From: TMP-24 sp041397305
GTDB lineage: Bacteria > Pseudomonadota > Alphaproteobacteria > Rhodobacterales > Rhodobacteraceae
Assembly: GCA_041397305.1 (NCBI GenBank)
Contig: JAWKWX010000014.1
Span: forward strand, 1 to 64,000
Length of the DNA stretch: 64,000 nt
Direction of reading: 5' to 3'
Every line of letters begins with the position of its first letter. The stretch's first letter is position 1. Position numbers and translations under genes: made by a program. The notes under the pieces are model-generated. The model ran no database searches. It saw only the letters and a program-made list of their open reading frames with translations, and was not told the origin of the DNA. Shown here one piece after another: positions 8,861-17,047 of this stretch.

Positions 8861-9709
8861 TCAGCGGCCAAATGCGCCCACCCCTCTCAGCCGCGCGTGG
8901 CGGTTGACGTCCTTGTAGAGCAGATAGCGGAAGGGGCCGGGGCCCGCGGCATAGCAGGCCTGCGGGCAGTAGGCGCGCAGCCACATGAAATCGCCCGCCT
9001 CGACCTCGACCCAGTCCTGGTTGAGTTTGTAGACCGCCTTGCCTTCCAGCACATAGAGGCCATGTTCCATCGCATGGGTTTCCTCGAACGGGATCACCCC
9101 GCCCGGCTGGAACGTGACGATATTCACATGCATGTCGTGGGAAAGATCGTCCGGCTCGGTAAAGCGGGTGGTCGCCCAGCGGCCCTGCGTGTCGGGCATC
9201 GCGATCGGGGCGACGTCCTTGTCGGACGTGACGAAGGCCTTGGGCGCGAGGATGCCCGGCGCCGGTTCGTAGAGCTTGCGGACCCAGTGGAATCGGGCGG
9301 GCGCGGTCTTGCCGTTATGGACGCGCCAGGCGCAACCCGCCGGGATATAGGCGTAGCCGCCGGCGCCAAGGTCGTGCTCCTCGCCGTCGAGCGACAGCCA
9401 GAGATCGCCTTCGGTGACGAAGATCACGCTTTCTGCGCCCTCTTCCGGTTCCGGCGCATCGGAGCCGCCGCCGGGGCCGACCTCCATCACATATTGGCTG
9501 AAGGTCTCGGAAAAGCCCGACATCGGCCGGGCGATCAGCCACATGCGGGTCCTGGTCCAGCCGGGCAGCAAGCTGGTGACGATATCGGAAAAGCAGCCCT
9601 TCGGGATGAAGCAATAGGCATCGGTGAAGACCGCGCGCTGGGTCATCAGCGCGGTCTGCGGCGGCAGGCCGCCTTTCGGGGCGTAATAGGAGCTTGGGGG
9701 TTTGGTCAT
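8861..9709 (-). CDS. allE: (S)-ureidoglycine aminohydrolase
   Basis: A bicupin of 282 residues that hydrolyses (S)-ureidoglycine to (S)-ureidoglycolate plus ammonia. The N-terminal MTKPPSSYYAPKGGLPPQT and RAVFTDAYCFIPKGCFSDIVTSLLPGW blocks and the two cupin motifs (around residues 75-125 and 190-250, with HDMHVNIVTFQPGGVIPFEETHAMEHGLYVLEG) are typical of AllE. Its start overlaps the stop of the puuE-uraD fusion by 4 nt (9706-9709), so the two are translationally coupled. Downstream it is separated from allA by the repeat at 8811-8859. Confidence 0.93.
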   Translation of the reverse strand: MTKPPSSYYAPKGGLPPQTALMTQRAVFTDAYCFIPKGCFSDIVTSLLPGWTRTRMWLIARPMSGFSETFSQYVMEVGPGGGSDAPEPEEGAESVIFVTEGDLWLSLDGEEHDLGAGGYAYIPAGCAWRVHNGKTAPARFHWVRKLYEPAPGILAPKAFVTSDKDVAPIAMPDTQGRWATTRFTEPDDLSHDMHVNIVTFQPGGVIPFEETHAMEHGLYVLEGKAVYKLNQDWVEVEAGDFMWLRAYCPQACYAAGPGPFRYLLYKDVNRHARLRGVGAFGR

Positions 9710-11124
9710 CTGGGCAGCATGTCCTTCAGGCGCAGTTCGGCGATCCGTTCGACCTGCCGGCAGGCGGTCGCGAATTCGGTGGCGGTGTCGTTGCCGATCC
9801 GGGTCGCGAACGCTTGCAGGATCGAGGCCTTGTCATTGTCGCGGACCGCGATGATGAACGGGAAGCCGTGCTTGGCGACATAATCGGCGTTCAGCCGCTG
9901 GAAGGTCGCCCGTTCCTCGTCCGTCAGCGCGTCGAGCGCGGCAGAGGCCTGTTCGGCGGTCGATTCCGGCGTGAGCCGTTTTGCTGCGGCGAGCTTTCCG
10001 GCAAGGTCGGGGTGGGCTGTCAGCACCCCCAGCCTTTCGTCGTGGCTTGCAGACCGGAACATGCGCGTCAGCGCATTGTGCAGGCCCGCCGCACTGTCAT
10101 GGGCGGGGCCGAGTTCCAGCCCCCAGGCGCGTTCGGCGATCCAGGGCGAATGTTCGAAGATCGACCCGAACCGTTCGACGAAGCGCGTCTGATCCATCTG
10201 CGAGGGTCGTTCGAACCGCTGGTGCGGATGGGTCGCGGCCCAATGCTGCGCGATGTCGATCCGCCGCGCGAACCAGACACCCTTGTGACCCCGCGCATAG
10301 TCGAGAAAGCGCTTCAACCCGGCGATCTTGCCGGGGCGCCCGATCAGGCGGCAATGGAGGCCGACCGAGAACATCTTGGCATGTCCCGCCTCGCCCTCGG
10401 CATAAAGCGTGTCGAACGTGTCCTTGAGGTAGGTGAAGAACTGCGCGCCCTCGATATAGCCGGGCGCGGTCGCGAAGCGCATGTCATTGGCTTCGAGCGT
10501 ATAGGGGATCACCAGCTGGTCGCGCGCGCCCGTCTCCATCCAGTAGGGCAGATCGTCGTCATAGGTGTCGGAAATCCAGTCGAGCCGCCCCGTCTCTGCC
10601 GTCAGGCGGACGGTGTTCATCGAGCAGCGACCCGTGTACCAGCCGCGCGGGGGCTCGCCCACCACTTCCTCGTGCAGGCGGAAGCTCTCGGCGATCTGGG
10701 CGCGCTCCTCCGCCTCGTCCATGTCGCGGTGTTCGACCCATTTCAGCCCGTGGCTGGCAATCTCCCAGCCGGCTGCCTTCATCGCCGCGACCTGTTCGGG
10801 GTTGCGGGCAAGGGCAGAGGTGACACCGTAGATCGTCACCGGAATATCCATGTCGGTGAACAGGCGGTGCAGCCGCCAGAAGCCCGCGCGCGCGCCGTAA
10901 TCGTAGATCGATTCCATGTTCCAGTGCCGCAGGCCCGGCCAGGGGGCGGCGCCCGCGATATCGGACAGGAAGGCCTCGGACTGTTTGTCGCCATGAAGGA
11001 GGTTGTTCTCTCCGCCTTCCTCGTAATTCAGGACGAGCGAGATCGCGATCTTCGCGCCCCCCGGCCAGCGCGCATCGGGCGGGTTCGGGCCGTAGCCTCG
11101 GAAATCGCGGGGATAGCGGTTCAT
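9706..11124 (-). CDS. Bifunctional allantoinase (PuuE-type) / OHCU decarboxylase
   Basis: A fusion of 472 residues. Residues 1 to about 300 are a cofactor-light allantoinase of the polysaccharide-deacetylase (NodB-like) fold: RFRGYGPNPPDARWPGGAKIAISLVLNYEEGGE-type start, TIYGVTSALARNPE, EIASHGLKWVEH. Residues from about 308 to 470 are a 2-oxo-4-hydroxy-4-carboxy-5-ureidoimidazoline decarboxylase (FVERFGSIFEHSPWIAERAW, TAHPDLAGKLAAAKRLTPESTAEQASAGL-like helix, NADYVAKHGFPFIIAVR). Together the domains convert OHCU to (S)-allantoin and then to allantoate. It is first in the operon, divergent from uraH, which makes its OHCU substrate. A fusion of this order is known in Rhodobacteraceae. Confidence 0.92.
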   Translation of the reverse strand: MNRYPRDFRGYGPNPPDARWPGGAKIAISLVLNYEEGGENNLLHGDKQSEAFLSDIAGAAPWPGLRHWNMESIYDYGARAGFWRLHRLFTDMDIPVTIYGVTSALARNPEQVAAMKAAGWEIASHGLKWVEHRDMDEAEERAQIAESFRLHEEVVGEPPRGWYTGRCSMNTVRLTAETGRLDWISDTYDDDLPYWMETGARDQLVIPYTLEANDMRFATAPGYIEGAQFFTYLKDTFDTLYAEGEAGHAKMFSVGLHCRLIGRPGKIAGLKRFLDYARGHKGVWFARRIDIAQHWAATHPHQRFERPSQMDQTRFVERFGSIFEHSPWIAERAWGLELGPAHDSAAGLHNALTRMFRSASHDERLGVLTAHPDLAGKLAAAKRLTPESTAEQASAALDALTDEERATFQRLNADYVAKHGFPFIIAVRDNDKASILQAFATRIGNDTATEFATACRQVERIAELRLKDMLPR

Positions 11125-11269
11125 GGCGGTCGCCTTCCTGCAGCGGTCGTCTCTTGATAGTACGCAGATGGCGAAAGGATTATCGCCAAAATCCAGAAAG
11201 TCTTATAGGGCTCTGCCGCTGTCGCGCCCTGCACGCAAAGCGCATGATGGCGGCAGGACGGAGGATGAG

Positions 11270-11629
11270 ATGGCCGAAGGATATCTGACAACCCATGTGC
11301 TCGACACTGCACGCGGCCTGCCGGCGGCGGGCATCAAGATCGCGCTCTACCGGGTCAGCGGCAACAGCCACCAGAAGATCGCCGAGGCGGTAACGAACGC
11401 GGACGGTCGAACCGACGGGCCGATCCTCCCGAAGGACAAGTTCGCGGTCGGGACCTATGAACTGGTATTCTTCGCCGGCGACTACCTCGACCGGACCGGC
11501 GCGGCGCCGGAAAGCCCGCGCTTCCTCGATCAGATTCCGATCCGTTTCGGCATTTCCGACCCGGAGGCGCATTATCACGTGCCGCTGCTGCTGTCGCCCT
11601 TCGGCATGTCGACCTACCGGGGAAGCTGA
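11270..11629 (+). CDS. uraH: 5-Hydroxyisourate hydrolase (transthyretin-like)
   Basis: A 119-residue enzyme converting 5-hydroxyisourate to OHCU, the step before the UraD domain of the divergent fusion. Both family signatures are present: GYLTTHVLDTARGLPAAG at the N-terminus and the C-terminal YRGS tetrapeptide. The ATG at 11270 follows GGACGGAGGATGAG; upstream in-frame codons are not family-like. The 3' end overlaps the 3' end of the IclR gene by 16 bp on the opposite strand. No urate oxidase is in the window. Confidence 0.95.
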   Translation: MAEGYLTTHVLDTARGLPAAGIKIALYRVSGNSHQKIAEAVTNADGRTDGPILPKDKFAVGTYELVFFAGDYLDRTGAAPESPRFLDQIPIRFGISDPEAHYHVPLLLSPFGMSTYRGS

Positions 11630-12468
11630 GCAGGCGCGCCGCCAGCCACGAGACCGAGCGGGGGCACGCCGCCGGTGGCGACCGTCACTTCCTCTGCCGC
11701 CGCACGCACCAGCGCGCCGAGCCGGTCGGTATCGCTCAGATCGACCCGGAAGGTCGGGCCGGAGATCGACAGGCCCGCGACCGGCTCGCCATGGGCATTG
11801 AAGATCGGCGCGGCAACGCAGCGCATGCCCTCGGCGCGTTCCTGATCGTCCACCGCATAGCCCCGCGACCGGGTGCGCTCCAGATCGGCCGACAGCGAGG
11901 CAAGATCGGCGTGCGACTGCGCCGTGAACCGCGCGAGACCACCGTTTCCGACAATCTCGGCCACGCGCGCAGGCGGCATCCAGGCGAGAAGCGCCTTGCC
12001 GATGCCCGAGACATGCATCGCCCCGAGCGTACCGGGCGGAAAGAAGGCGCGGATCGCCTCGTGGGTTTCGACCTGGGCGAGGAACAGAACCTGATCGCGA
12101 TGCTCGACCCCGAGGTTCGCGGTTTCGCCGGTCATCCGCATCAGCCGGTCCATCGGCTGGCGGGCGCGGTCGACGATCTTCGTCCGCCTCAGGAATGCCG
12201 ATCCGACCCGGAAGGCGCCGCCGCCCACATGCCAGAGCTGGCCGGGATCTTCCATCTCGGCGAAACCGTGCGATTGCAGCGTCGTCAGGGCGCGATAGAC
12301 GGTTGGCGCGGAATTCCCGCTCTCCTGCGCCAGCTCGGTCAGCGTCAGACCGGCCGATTCGCTCAGCGTGCGCAGGATCAGAAGCGCCCGGTCGAGCGAC
12401 TGGACCATGTTCTGGTCGGTCTTGTCGTTGAAGCTTCTGGGGCGGCCCCGGGGGCGTGCGACAGTCAT
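11614..12468 (-). CDS. bhcR: IclR-family regulator of the beta-hydroxyaspartate cycle
   Basis: A 284-residue protein. The N-terminal winged HTH covers roughly residues 25-90 (SLDRALLILRTLSESAGLTLTELAQESG, SAPTVYRALTTLQSHGF). The IclR effector domain follows (GIGKALLAWMPP, RSRGYAVDDQERAEGMRCVAAPIFNAHGEPVAGLSISGP). I chose the ATG at 12468 (TVARPRGRPRSF), since the open frame upstream is AT-rich, not family-like and overlaps the promoter region. It is divergent from bhcA across 160 bp containing two palindromes. In Paracoccus an IclR protein in this position (BhcR) senses glyoxylate and activates the cycle; the same role is inferred here. Confidence 0.88.
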   Translation of the reverse strand: MTVARPRGRPRSFNDKTDQNMVQSLDRALLILRTLSESAGLTLTELAQESGNSAPTVYRALTTLQSHGFAEMEDPGQLWHVGGGAFRVGSAFLRRTKIVDRARQPMDRLMRMTGETANLGVEHRDQVLFLAQVETHEAIRAFFPPGTLGAMHVSGIGKALLAWMPPARVAEIVGNGGLARFTAQSHADLASLSADLERTRSRGYAVDDQERAEGMRCVAAPIFNAHGEPVAGLSISGPTFRVDLSDTDRLGALVRAAAEEVTVATGGVPPLGLVAGGAPAQLPR

Positions 12469-12478
12469 TCTTGCGACT

Positions 12479-12568
12479 CCGAAATTCGGTTCCGACGAGT
12501 GAAAAACAAATACATGAACGATTTCAAAAGGAAACACCTTATTTTCACATGTCGAAAATCATTTTCGA
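12479..12568. promoter_or_regulatory. bhcR-bhcA divergent control region with two palindromes
   Basis: Two inverted repeats stand in the AT-rich 160-bp gap. One is CCGAAATTCGG at 12479-12489, 11 bp before the bhcR start. The other is the perfect 8+1+8 palindrome TCGAAAATCATTTTCGA at 12552-12568. A possible bhcA promoter (TTGCAA at 12574-12579, CTAACC at 12596-12601) lies just downstream of the second. The placement suits autoregulation of bhcR and activation of bhcA from position -45 or so. The repeats are seen directly; the assignment to BhcR is inference. Confidence 0.6.
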
Positions 12569-12628
12569 AAAAATTGCAATGCAGCGCATCTCGCCCTAAC
12601 CTTCCGATGACAGCGAAGGGAGCGTCCG

Positions 12629-13819
12629 ATGTATCACCAGAACCCGGTCTTCATTCCCGGCCCGACCAACATGCCGGACGTGATCCGCAAGGCCTGCGAC
12701 ATGGCCACGCTCGACCACCGCTCGGCGGCGTTCGGCGGCATCTTCGCACCGGCGGTCGCCAGCGTGAAGAAGGTGCTCGCGACCGAGACGGGCGAGGTCT
12801 TCATCTTCCCATCGACCGGCACCGGCGGCTGGGAAGCGGCGATCTCCAACACCCTGTCGCCGGGCGACACGGTGCTTGCCGCGCGCTTCGGCATGTTCAG
12901 CCACCGCTGGATCGACATGTGCCAGCGCCACCGCCTGAACGTGCAGGTGATCGAAACGCCCTGGGGCCAGGGCGCGCCGCTTGCGGCGATCGAGGCGGCG
13001 CTGAAGGCCGACCGCGATCACATGATCAAGGCGGTGCTGGCGACGCACAATGAAACCGCGACCGGCGTCCGGTCGGATATCGCGGGCATCCGCCGCGCGC
13101 TTGACCGCACCAGCCATCCGGCGATGCTGTTCGTGGACGGCGTCTCCTCCATCGCCTCGATGGAATTCCGCATGGATGACTGGGGCGTCGATATCGCCGT
13201 GACCGGCAGCCAGAAGGGTTTCATGCTGCCCGCGGGCCTCGCGATCCTCGGCACGAGCCCGAAGGCCCTGGCGGCGATGGAAGCCGCCAAGCTGCCGCGT
13301 ACCTTCTTCGACTTCCGCGACATGCGCAAAAGCTATGCTGCGGGCGGCTATCCCTATACGCCTGCCGTGGGCCTGCTGAACGGGCTGAAAGTGTCCTGTG
13401 ACCACTTGCTGGCCGAAGGGATGGAGGCAGTCTGGGCGCGCCACCACCGCATCGCCGAAGGCGTGCGCCGCGCCATCGCGGGCTGGGGCCTTCGTCCCTG
13501 CGCGGCCGCGCCGGAGCTTTATTCCGATACGGTGACGGCGGTCGTGGTGCCCGATGGCTGCAACGGCACCGACCTGGTGAAGCTCGCCGCCGAGAGGTAC
13601 GACATGGCCTTCGGCGTCGGTCTGGGCGAAGTGGCGGGCAAGGTCTTCCGCATCGGCCATCTGGGCAGCCTGACCGATGCGATGATGCTGTCGGGCCTCG
13701 CGGTGGCCGAAATGTGCATGGCCGATCTCGGCTGGAACGTGGCGCTCGGCTCCGGCGTGGCGGCGGCGCAGGACTATTACCGGACAAGCGCGGCGGCACC
13801 CGCGAAAGCTGCGGCGTGA
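12629..13819 (+). CDS. bhcA: L-aspartate--glyoxylate aminotransferase
   Basis: A 396-residue class-V PLP aminotransferase (serine-glyoxylate aminotransferase-like). It transfers the amino group of aspartate to glyoxylate, giving oxaloacetate and glycine and closing the beta-hydroxyaspartate cycle. Visible features are NPVFIPGPTNMP at the N-terminus, the Asp of VDGVSSIASM (Asp170) that contacts PLP, and the Schiff-base Lys196 in GSQKGFMLPAG. Its start follows AAGGGAGCG. It is the first gene of the bhcABC run, with 10-nt gaps after it. Taken alone it could be a serine-glyoxylate aminotransferase; the gene order decides. Confidence 0.93.
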   Translation: MYHQNPVFIPGPTNMPDVIRKACDMATLDHRSAAFGGIFAPAVASVKKVLATETGEVFIFPSTGTGGWEAAISNTLSPGDTVLAARFGMFSHRWIDMCQRHRLNVQVIETPWGQGAPLAAIEAALKADRDHMIKAVLATHNETATGVRSDIAGIRRALDRTSHPAMLFVDGVSSIASMEFRMDDWGVDIAVTGSQKGFMLPAGLAILGTSPKALAAMEAAKLPRTFFDFRDMRKSYAAGGYPYTPAVGLLNGLKVSCDHLLAEGMEAVWARHHRIAEGVRRAIAGWGLRPCAAAPELYSDTVTAVVVPDGCNGTDLVKLAAERYDMAFGVGLGEVAGKVFRIGHLGSLTDAMMLSGLAVAEMCMADLGWNVALGSGVAAAQDYYRTSAAAPAKAAA

Positions 13820-13829
13820 GGGGCAGGCA

Positions 13830-14783
13830 ATGTATATTCCAACCTATCAGGACATGCTGGATGCGCATGAGCGTATCCGACCCCATATCCGCCGCACGCC
13901 GATCCGCACCTCGGATTACCTGAACGAGCTGGCAGGCTGCCAGATCTTCTTCAAATGCGAGAACCTGCAGGAACCCGGCGCCTTCAAGGTGCGCGGCGCG
14001 ACGAATGCCGTCTTCGGCCTCAGCGATGCGCAGGCCGCGAAAGGGGTGGCCACCCACTCCTCGGGCAACCATGCCTCCTGTCTGTCCTATGCGGCGATGC
14101 TGCGCGGCATTCCCTGCAACGTCGTGATGCCGCATACCGCGCCGCAGGCCAAGAAGGACACGGTGCGCCGCTATGGCGGCAGGATCACCGAATGCGAACC
14201 CTCGACCACCTCGCGCGAGGCGACATTTGCCAGGGTGCAGGCGGAAACCGGGGGCGATTTCGTTCATCCCTACAACGATCCGCGCGTGATCGCCGGCCAG
14301 GGGACCTGCTCGAAGGAGCTGGTCGAGGATACGGACGGGCTTGATTTCGTCGTCGCGCCCATCGGCGGCGGCGGCATGATCTCTGGCACCTGCCTGACCC
14401 TTTCGACGCTCGCGCCCGAGACCAGGGTGATCGCGGCAGAGCCGGAACAGGCCGACGACGCCTATCGCAGCTTCAAGGCCGGCCACATCATCGCCGATGA
14501 CGCCCCGAAGACCATCGCCGACGGGCTTCTGGTGCCCTTGAAGGACCTGACCTGGCATTTCGTGAAGAGCCACGTCCATGACATGTTCACCGCGTCCGAC
14601 CCCGAGATCATCGACGCGATGAAGCTGACCTGGAAGCATCTGCGCGTGGTCATGGAACCGTCGAGCGCGGTGCCCTTGGCCACCATCCTGAAAAACAAGG
14701 ATTATTTCAAAGGCAAGCGCGTCGGCGTGATCATCACCGGCGGCAACGTCGATCTGGACAAACTGCCCTGGATGAAGGGCTGA
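13830..14783 (+). CDS. bhcB: beta-Hydroxyaspartate dehydratase
   Basis: A 317-residue fold-type II PLP enzyme related to serine racemase and threonine dehydratase. It dehydrates (2R,3S)-beta-hydroxyaspartate to iminosuccinate. The PLP lysine is Lys53 in GAFKVRGA, the substrate loop is THSSGNHASCLSYAA (about 76-90), and the phosphate-binding glycine loop is PIGGGGMISGTC. No ACT regulatory domain is present, as expected for this group. It starts 10 nt after bhcA with GAGGGGCAGGCA upstream. Without context it would be annotated threonine/serine dehydratase. Confidence 0.93.
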   Translation: MYIPTYQDMLDAHERIRPHIRRTPIRTSDYLNELAGCQIFFKCENLQEPGAFKVRGATNAVFGLSDAQAAKGVATHSSGNHASCLSYAAMLRGIPCNVVMPHTAPQAKKDTVRRYGGRITECEPSTTSREATFARVQAETGGDFVHPYNDPRVIAGQGTCSKELVEDTDGLDFVVAPIGGGGMISGTCLTLSTLAPETRVIAAEPEQADDAYRSFKAGHIIADDAPKTIADGLLVPLKDLTWHFVKSHVHDMFTASDPEIIDAMKLTWKHLRVVMEPSSAVPLATILKNKDYFKGKRVGVIITGGNVDLDKLPWMKG

Positions 14784-14793
14784 GGAGGCTGAA

Positions 14794-15957
14794 ATGACCG
14801 CACATGACCGTTACGCAAACTTCGAGGTCGGCTTTGACATTCCCGCCAAGCCCGGGATGGACGAAAAGGACATCCAGACCCCCTGCCTCGTCCTCGACCT
14901 CGACGCGCTGGAGCGCAACATCAGGAAGATGGGCGATTATGCCAAGGCGCACGGCATGCGCCATAGGGTGCATGGCAAGATGCACAAGTCGGTCGATGTC
15001 GCGAAGCTTCAGGAACGGCTCGGCGGCGCGGTCGGCGTCTGCTGCCAGAAGGTCAGCGAAGCGGAAGTGTTCGCGCGGGGCGGCATCAAGGATGTGTTGG
15101 TATCGAACCAGGTGCGCGATCCGCTGAAGATCGACCGTCTGGCCCGGCTGCCGAAGACCGGCGCCCGCATCATCGTCTGCGTGGATGATATCGCAAATGT
15201 GACCGACCTGTCGGCGGCGGCGGCCAAGCACGGCACAGGGCTTGAGGTCCTCATCGAGATCGACTGCGGCGCGGGGCGCTGCGGCGTGACGACCACCGAA
15301 GAGGTGGTGAGGATCGCCAAGGCCATCGATGCCGCGCCGAACCTCACGTTCACCGGCATCCAGGCCTATCAGGGCGCGATGCAGCATATGGACAGGTACG
15401 AGGACCGGAAGGCGAAGCTGGACGTGGCGATCGCCATGGTCAGCGATGCGGTCCAGGCGCTGAGGTCGGTGGGGCTGGCGCCGGAACTGGTGTCGGGCGG
15501 CGGCACCGGATCTTACTATTTCGAAAGCAATTCGGGCGTCTACAACGAGCTTCAGTGCGGCTCCTATGCCTTCATGGATGCCGATTACGGCCGTATCCTC
15601 GACAAGGACGGTCACCGCATCGACCAGGGCGAGTGGGAGAATGCCTTCTTCATCCTGACCCAGGTGATGAGCCATGCGAAGGCCGACAGGGCGATCTGCG
15701 ATGCGGGCCTGAAGGCGCAGTCGGTGGACAGCGGCCTGCCGGTCATCTTCGGGCGGACGGATGTGAAATACATCAAATGCTCCGACGAACACGGGGTCAT
15801 CGAAGATCCGAACGGCGTGCTGAAGGTGGGCGAGAAGCTGCGCCTCGTGCCCGGCCACTGCGACCCGACAGCGAATGTCCATGACTGGTATGTCGGCGTC
15901 CGGGGCGGCAAGGTCGAATGCGTCTGGCCGGTTTCGGCGCGCGGCAAGGCCTATTGA
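14794..15957 (+). CDS. bhcC: beta-Hydroxyaspartate aldolase
   Basis: A 387-residue fold-type III PLP enzyme of the D-threonine aldolase / DSD1 family. It condenses glycine with glyoxylate to (2R,3S)-beta-hydroxyaspartate, the first step of the cycle. Features are TPCLVLDLDALERNIRKMGDYA, the PLP lysine region HGKMHKSVDVAK (about 60-71), EIDCGAGRCGV, and a C-terminal metal-ligand segment VPGHCDPTANVHDWYVGVRGG. AGGAGG lies 6 nt before the ATG, the strongest ribosome-binding site in the cluster. A clean hairpin-plus-T-tract follows 18 bp downstream. Confidence 0.93.
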   Translation: MTAHDRYANFEVGFDIPAKPGMDEKDIQTPCLVLDLDALERNIRKMGDYAKAHGMRHRVHGKMHKSVDVAKLQERLGGAVGVCCQKVSEAEVFARGGIKDVLVSNQVRDPLKIDRLARLPKTGARIIVCVDDIANVTDLSAAAAKHGTGLEVLIEIDCGAGRCGVTTTEEVVRIAKAIDAAPNLTFTGIQAYQGAMQHMDRYEDRKAKLDVAIAMVSDAVQALRSVGLAPELVSGGGTGSYYFESNSGVYNELQCGSYAFMDADYGRILDKDGHRIDQGEWENAFFILTQVMSHAKADRAICDAGLKAQSVDSGLPVIFGRTDVKYIKCSDEHGVIEDPNGVLKVGEKLRLVPGHCDPTANVHDWYVGVRGGKVECVWPVSARGKAY

Positions 15958-15975
15958 CTGTTTTCCTGATCCTTG

Positions 15976-16000
15976 GGGTCGGCGGTGCCGACCCTCTTTT
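15976..16000 (+). terminator. Intrinsic terminator or attenuator between bhcC and bhcD
   Basis: A perfect 8-bp stem GGGTCGGC / GCCGACCC (15976-15983 and 15987-15994) with a GGT loop is followed by TCTTTTCTTTT. It lies in the 61-bp gap inside what is otherwise one operon, so it probably reduces bhcD relative to bhcABC rather than ending the operon. Confidence 0.8.
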
Positions 16001-16018
16001 CTTTTCGATGGGGTAGAA

Positions 16019-16978
16019 ATGCTGATCGTTCCCGAAGCGCTGATCGCCGATCTGGTTACTGCCGAAGATGCCTTTGCCGCTGTCGAGGCGACCTTTGCCG
16101 CGATGGCGCGCGGCGAGGCGTATAACTTCCCGGTCGTGCGCGAGGCTTTGGGCGGGGATCGCCAGTACGGGTTCAAGTCGGGTCTCGACCGGGCGGGCGG
16201 CATGCTCGGGGTGAAGGCGGGGGGCTATTTTCCCGGCAACCTTGCGCGCGGCATGACCAATCACCAGTCGACGGTGTATCTGTTCGATCCCGAGACCGGG
16301 CGGCCGACGGCGATGGTGGGCGGCAACCTTCTGACGGCGCTCAGGACCGCCGCCGCCTCGGCCGTCTCGATCGACCGGCTGGCGCGCAGGGACGCCCGAG
16401 TTCTGGGCATGGTCGGCGCCGGGCACCAGGCGGCCTTCCAGCTGCGCGCCGCGGCGCGCGTGCGGAAGTTCGAAAAGGTCATCGGCTGGAACTATCACGC
16501 CGACATGCTGCCGAAGCTCGGCGCGGTCGCGGCCGAACTGGGCCTGCCGTTCGAGGCGGTGTCCCTCGACCGGATGATCGAGGCGGATGTGATCGTCACC
16601 ATCACCTCTTCTCCCGCCGCCTCGCTTCTTGACTGCCATGTCGGCGCAGGCACCCATCTGGCCTGCATGGGCACCGACACCAAGGGCAAGCAGGAGGTCG
16701 CGCCCGCGCTGCTGGCGCGCGCCCGGGTCTTCACCGACGAGGTCGCGCAGTCCGTCACCATCGGCGAGGCGCAGCATGCGATTGCCGAGGGCCTGATCCG
16801 GGCGGAGGATATCACCCCCATCGGCGCCGTGATCGCGGGCATGGCGGAGGGCCGACAGTCCAACGACCAGATCACCCTCTTCGACGGCACCGGTGTCGGT
16901 CTGCAGGATCTGGCCGTCGCGGGCGCGGCGGTCCGGCGGGCCGAGGCGCGGGGCCTGGGCGTATCGGTTACAATATAA
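16019..16978 (+). CDS. bhcD: Iminosuccinate reductase
   Basis: A 319-residue member of the ornithine cyclodeaminase / mu-crystallin family. It reduces iminosuccinate to L-aspartate with NADH. The Rossmann loop is VLGMVGAGHQAAFQL (about 125-140). The family substrate-side motifs GMLGVKAGGYFPGN and YLFDPETGRPTAMVGGNLLTALRTAAASA are present. I start at the ATG at 16019 after GGGGTAGAA, because it gives the family N-terminus (MLIVPEALIADLVT); the frame is open upstream through the terminator but is not family-like there. It completes the four-enzyme cycle. Confidence 0.92.
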   Translation: MLIVPEALIADLVTAEDAFAAVEATFAAMARGEAYNFPVVREALGGDRQYGFKSGLDRAGGMLGVKAGGYFPGNLARGMTNHQSTVYLFDPETGRPTAMVGGNLLTALRTAAASAVSIDRLARRDARVLGMVGAGHQAAFQLRAAARVRKFEKVIGWNYHADMLPKLGAVAAELGLPFEAVSLDRMIEADVIVTITSSPAASLLDCHVGAGTHLACMGTDTKGKQEVAPALLARARVFTDEVAQSVTIGEAQHAIAEGLIRAEDITPIGAVIAGMAEGRQSNDQITLFDGTGVGLQDLAVAGAAVRRAEARGLGVSVTI

Positions 16979-17047
16979 GGGTTTTCCGGCCACCTGCTGC
17001 GGTTATGCTTCGTGATCTGTGAAGGCAGGTCAGGGCGGAGGAGAGTG

